A stretch of 5,254 nt of DNA from Ilumatobacteraceae bacterium (GTDB lineage: Bacteria; Actinomycetota; Acidimicrobiia; Acidimicrobiales; Ilumatobacteraceae), in assembly GCA_007122945.1 (NCBI GenBank), contig SKSP01000084.1, positions 1-5,254 of the forward strand, given 5' to 3'. The translations under genes and the position numbers were made by a program. The notes beneath the pieces were generated by a model that saw only the letters and a list, made by a program, of their open reading frames with translations, did no database searches and was not told the origin of the DNA. Positions 2,511 to 5,254 of the stretch are shown here, in pieces; within the stretch, counting starts at the first letter, position 1, and each line of letters opens with the position of its first letter.

Positions 2511-5254
2511 GCGAGCCCGGGCAGCCCACGCGGGGCGGCCGCCGTGATCGCCGCCGGCGACCAGCACACCTGCGCCGTGCTGCGCGACGGCGAGGTCATC
2601 TGCTGGGGCCGCAACGACCGCGGCCAGCTCGGGCGGGGCGACAAGATCGATGTCGGCGACGGCAACGGTCCGACGGTCGCCGGCGCCGGGCCGATCGACC
2701 TCGGGCCGGGACGCACCGCCGTCCAGGTCGCCACCGGCCGGTACCACACCTGCGCACTCCTCGACGACGGCGACGTGATGTGTTGGGGCGCCAACGACCA
2801 CGGTCAGCTCGGGCGGGGCGACACGGTGGACGTCGGCGACGGCGACGGTCCCGACGTCGCCGACATCGACCCCGTCGATCTCGGCCCCGGACGCACCGCG
2901 ACCGCCGTCGCCGCCGGTACCTCCCACACGTGCGTGCTCCTCCGTGGAGGCGACGTCGTGTGCTGGGGTCGTGGCGGCGCAGGTCGACTCGGACAGAACT
3001 CGTCCGAATCGATCGGCAACGGCGTCGGTCCCGACGTCGCCGACATCGACCCCGTCGATCTCGGCCCCGGACGCACCGCGACCGCCGTCACCACCGGTGG
3101 TGCCCACACGTGCGTGCTCCTCGATGATCACAGCGTGCGGTGTTGGGGCGACAACGAGCTGGGCGCCATGGGCCTCGGCCACAACCTCACGGACGTCGGC
3201 GACGGTGTCGGGCCCGACGTCCTCGACGTCGATCCGGTCGATCTCGGCGAGGGAGCGATCGTCGTGGCCGTCGCAGCCGGCGGTGCGCACAACTGCGTCC
3301 TGCTCGTGGGTGGCGACGTCAAGTGCTGGGGGAGCAGCAACGGTGGGCAGCTGGGCCAGGGTTCCACCGGTGGCATCGGCGACGGGCCGGACGAGATGGG
3401 CGACAACCTGCCGCCGATCGATCTCGGCGACGACCGACGAGCTGTCTCGGTCACTGCTGGGTCGACGCACTCGTGCGCACTTCTCGACACGGGAGATGTC
3501 CTGTGCTGGGGATCGAACACCCTCGGGCAGTTGGGACAGGGGAACTCGACCGGCGTCGGCGACGGGAACGGTCCGGACGTGGCGGGGATCGACCCGGTCG
3601 ACCTCGGCGACGGCCAGGCATCGATCGCCGTCGTGGCCGGACGGCAACACACGTGCGGGCTGCTCGACAACGGCTACGCCAAGTGCTGGGGACGCGGCCT
3701 GCACGGCGCCCTCGGCTCCGACGACACGTCGAACATCGGCACCTCACCGCTCGACATGGGCAACCAACTCGGACCGGTCGAGACCGGCGTTGCTCCGTCA
3801 CGCCGGATCAACCCGGTGACCGCCTCACCGGCATGGCCGACGGGTGTCTCGGCGACGGCGGCGACGAGGGCGGCGACCGTGTCGTGGGCCGCACCTGGCG
3901 ACGACGGCGGCGCACCCGTCACCGGCTACCGGATGCAGGCGTCGACCGACGGTGGGACGACGTGGTCGACGGTGCTGCCGGACACCGGCTCGTCGGCGAC
4001 GACGGCGAACGTGACGGGACTGACCGGTGGGGCGCCGACCCGCTTCCGAGTCGCGGCCTTCAATGCCGCCGGGATGGGCGTGTGGTCACTGCCGTCGGCG
4101 CCGGTGACGCCGTACGCCGCCTACCTGCCGCTCGACCCGGCCCGGCTGCTCGACACCCGCGCCCCGGGCGGTCAGACCGTCGACGGCCTGTTCGCGGAGA
4201 CCGGTCCGCTCGCCGCCGGCGACACGATCGAGGTCCAGGTCACCGGACGGGGTGGCGTCCCCGCCGACGCCGCCGCGGTCGTGCTGAACATCACCGTCAA
4301 CGATCCGGACGGTGCCGGGTTCGTGACCGCCCACCCCTGCGGTGTCGAACGCCCCAACGCCTCCAACCTCAACTACGTGCCCGGACAGACCATCCCCAAC
4401 AACGTCATCGTCCGTACCGGCACCAACGGCACCGTCTGCATCTACACGGACCAGACGACCAACCTCATCGCCGACGTCAACGGCGCCTTCCCTGCCGGCA
4501 CCACGTACACCCCGCTCGACCCGGCCCGACTCTTGGACACCCGCGCCCCGGGTGGCGAGACGATCGACGGCGCGTTCGCCCAGGGCGGGCGATCGGAGGC
4601 GGGCGACACGATCGAGCTCCAGGTCACCGGACGGGGTGGCGTCCCCGCCGACGCCGCCGCGGTCGTGTTGAACATCACCGTCAACGAACCCGACGGTGCC
4701 GGCTTCATCACCGCCCACCCGTGCGGCACCCAACGACCCAACGCCTCCAACCTCAACTACGTCCCCGGCCAGACCATCCCCAACAACGTCATCGTCCGCA
4801 CCGGCACCGGCGGACGCGTCTGCATCTACAGCGACCAGACCACCAACCTCATCGCGGACGTCAACGGCGCCTTCGCCGACATCCCGGGCTACACCGCGCT
4901 CGATCCGGCGCGGCTGCTCGACACCCGCTCCCCCGGCGGCGAGACCATCGACGGCCAATTCGCCGCCGAGGGCGAACTCGCCGCCGGCGACACCATCGAA
5001 CTCCAGGTCACCGGACGCGGCGGCGTCCCCGCCGACGCCGCCGCCGTCGTGTTGAACATCACCGTCAACGACCCCGACCAAGCCGGGTTCGTCACCGCCC
5101 ACCCCTGCGGCACCCCCCGACCCAACGCCTCCAACCTCAACTACGTCCCCGGCCAGACCATCCCCAACAACGTCATCGTCCGCACCGGCACCGGCGGCAC
5201 CGTCTGCATCTACAGCGACCAGACCACCAACCTCATCGCCGACGTCAACGGCGC
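2406..5254 (+). CDS. Secreted RCC1 propeller-FN3 protein with C-terminal 128-aa repeats (gene B, 3' end missing)
   Basis: Probable secreted, non-enzymatic binding protein; the ligand is unknown. It is open from ATG 2406 for 949 complete codons to the window edge, with no stop. The start is set by the strong Shine-Dalgarno and by the signal peptide that follows at once. Domains by residue: signal peptide about 1-35; seven RCC1 blades 47-467, each with HxC, 9 residues, CWG; fibronectin type III about 475-569; RLLDTR...DVNG modules at 575-695, 703-823 and 831 onward. All 20 cysteines are two per blade and two per module, with none in the signal peptide or FN3, which argues for regular disulfides and export. 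A complete seven-blade count implies a closed propeller. FN3 probably acts as a spacer, as the Thr tract does in gene A. No catalytic residues or anchor are visible, but the true C-terminus lies beyond the window. Confidence 0.92.
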   Translation, partial: MARSVTGPVLIGALVAAVTLVAVGPSSTIDAEVAGASPGSPRGAAAVIAAGDQHTCAVLRDGEVICWGRNDRGQLGRGDKIDVGDGNGPTVAGAGPIDLGPGRTAVQVATGRYHTCALLDDGDVMCWGANDHGQLGRGDTVDVGDGDGPDVADIDPVDLGPGRTATAVAAGTSHTCVLLRGGDVVCWGRGGAGRLGQNSSESIGNGVGPDVADIDPVDLGPGRTATAVTTGGAHTCVLLDDHSVRCWGDNELGAMGLGHNLTDVGDGVGPDVLDVDPVDLGEGAIVVAVAAGGAHNCVLLVGGDVKCWGSSNGGQLGQGSTGGIGDGPDEMGDNLPPIDLGDDRRAVSVTAGSTHSCALLDTGDVLCWGSNTLGQLGQGNSTGVGDGNGPDVAGIDPVDLGDGQASIAVVAGRQHTCGLLDNGYAKCWGRGLHGALGSDDTSNIGTSPLDMGNQLGPVETGVAPSRRINPVTASPAWPTGVSATAATRAATVSWAAPGDDGGAPVTGYRMQASTDGGTTWSTVLPDTGSSATTANVTGLTGGAPTRFRVAAFNAAGMGVWSLPSAPVTPYAAYLPLDPARLLDTRAPGGQTVDGLFAETGPLAAGDTIEVQVTGRGGVPADAAAVVLNITVNDPDGAGFVTAHPCGVERPNASNLNYVPGQTIPNNVIVRTGTNGTVCIYTDQTTNLIADVNGAFPAGTTYTPLDPARLLDTRAPGGETIDGAFAQGGRSEAGDTIELQVTGRGGVPADAAAVVLNITVNEPDGAGFITAHPCGTQRPNASNLNYVPGQTIPNNVIVRTGTGGRVCIYSDQTTNLIADVNGAFADIPGYTALDPARLLDTRSPGGETIDGQFAAEGELAAGDTIELQVTGRGGVPADAAAVVLNITVNDPDQAGFVTAHPCGTPRPNASNLNYVPGQTIPNNVIVRTGTGGTVCIYSDQTTNLIADVNG
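2846..2909 (+). repeat. 64-bp perfect direct repeat within the propeller, copy 1
   Basis: Identical to 3026-3089 over 64 bases at an offset of 180 nt, exactly one blade. It covers the GPDVADIDPVDLGPGRTATAV segment up to the first residue of the next blade. A second shared stretch, CCCACACGTGCGTGCTCCTC, follows in both. It marks recent blade duplication or gene conversion. Confidence 0.93.
3026..3089 (+). repeat. 64-bp perfect direct repeat within the propeller, copy 2
   Basis: Second copy of the blade-tail segment, leading into blade 4. Synonymous positions are identical to copy 1, while the flanking blade cores (GGAGRLGQN versus NDHGQLGRG) differ. Confidence 0.93.
3828..4112 (+). other. Fibronectin type III domain of gene B
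   Basis: About 95 residues with the FN3 pattern: PAWPTGVSATAATRAATVSW, then GGAPVTGYRMQASTDGG (the GxPxxxYxV-type strand), then TGLTGGAPTRFRVAAFNAAGMGVWSLPSAPVTP, the typical 'L..G..Y.F.V.A.N..G.G..S' ending with Phe in the usual Tyr place. FN3 units are common spacers in secreted bacterial proteins. It has no cysteine. It joins the propeller to the C-terminal array and has no counterpart in gene A. Confidence 0.88.
4128..4490 (+). repeat. C-terminal module copy 1 of gene B
   Basis: Same family as gene A's modules, but with gene B's own variants: DGAGF before the Cys strand, AHPCG instead of VYPCG, NNVIVRTG instead of NNVIAKLG, VCIY instead of VCLY. The Cys-Cys spacing is again 32 residues. 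It follows the FN3 domain after a very short YAAYL joint. Confidence 0.87.
4512..4874 (+). repeat. C-terminal module copy 2 of gene B
   Basis: Offset exactly 384 nt from copy 1, with spacer PAGTTYT. It shares the gene B variants AHPCG, NNVIVRTG and VCIY. It has GGRVC where the other copies have GTVC, and NEPDGAGF for NDPDGAGF. Confidence 0.87.
4896..5254 (+). repeat. C-terminal module copy 3 of gene B (cut by the window end)
   Basis: Offset exactly 384 nt from copy 2, with spacer ADIPGYT. Bases 5118-5197 are identical to 4734-4813 (80 bases) in copy 2. The window stops within DVNG-A, one residue short of the usual module end, so further copies or the stop lie just beyond. Confidence 0.87.

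Larger units (their letters stand above)
2544..3806 (+). other. Seven-blade RCC1 propeller of gene B
   Basis: Blades start at 2544, 2727, 2907, 3087, 3270, 3450 and 3630, with spacings of 180 or 183 nt (60-61 aa). The consensus is VAAGxxHTCxLLxxGxVxCWGxNxxGQLGxG, then a long acidic tail VGDGxGPDVADIDPVDLGxGRTA. The tail is missing in blade 7, which ends GTSPLDMGNQLGPVETG, as expected where the ring closes. Cysteines are 9 residues apart in every blade, on what should be neighbouring strands. This subtype, with VDLGxGRTA between blades, differs from gene A's classic GQLGDGTT type and recalls cysteine-rich RCC1 proteins of myxobacteria. Confidence 0.88.

Noticed and set aside
2265..3704. 479-codon open frame on the minus strand
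   Set aside because: It is the complement of gene B's propeller. Its repeats simply mirror the RCC1 codons, it runs through the intergenic repeats, and it has no signal, domain or convincing ribosome site.
4086..5102. 338-codon open frame on the minus strand with VDGDVQHD repeats
   Set aside because: It is the mirror of gene B's FN3 end and C-terminal modules. The periodicity is that of the + strand modules, and the composition is Gly/Val/Asp-skewed as expected for an antisense shadow in high-GC DNA.

Overview
The window is very GC-rich (by eye about 70%), with G or C at almost every third codon position. It carries two large genes on the + strand, both cut by the window edges. Codon use, the RCC1-type propellers and above all the 'RLLDTR...NASNLNY...DVNG' repeats suggest a high-GC actinobacterium. 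I would guess an Acidimicrobiia/Ilumatobacter-like lineage, but this comes from recall of the repeat family and is not proven here.

Layout. (1) Bases 1-2224 are the 3' part of gene A, a repeat protein. It has RCC1-like blades (1-949), a run of 17 threonines plus a Gly/Asp linker (953-1075), then three copies of a C-terminal module repeated every 384 nt exactly (128 aa). (2) Bases 2225-2405 are a 181-nt intergenic region holding two near-perfect copies of a 52-bp element (2227-2278 and 2292-2343, 51/52 identical), each able to fold into a small hairpin. They are followed by a possible extended -10 box and a strong Shine-Dalgarno. (3) From ATG 2406 to the window end runs gene B. It is open for 949 codons with no stop in the window and encodes a signal peptide, a complete seven-blade RCC1 propeller, one fibronectin type III domain and three copies of the same 128-aa C-terminal module.

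Gene B has a clear secretion signal; gene A's N-terminus lies outside the window, but its Thr-rich linker and paired cysteines also suggest export. The two proteins share one plan: a propeller (a binding platform), then a spacer, then an array of C-terminal modules. The propellers belong to different RCC1 subtypes and the spacers are unrelated (poly-Thr versus FN3), while the C-terminal arrays are clearly homologous. The pair therefore looks like modular paralogues, not a simple whole-gene duplication. Neither has a recognisable catalytic domain. A surface or extracellular binding role is the best inference; substrate and partner are unknown.

No RNA gene, CRISPR array, transposase, phage gene or restriction/defence gene is seen. 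The long open frames on the minus strand are GC-skew shadows of the two real genes.
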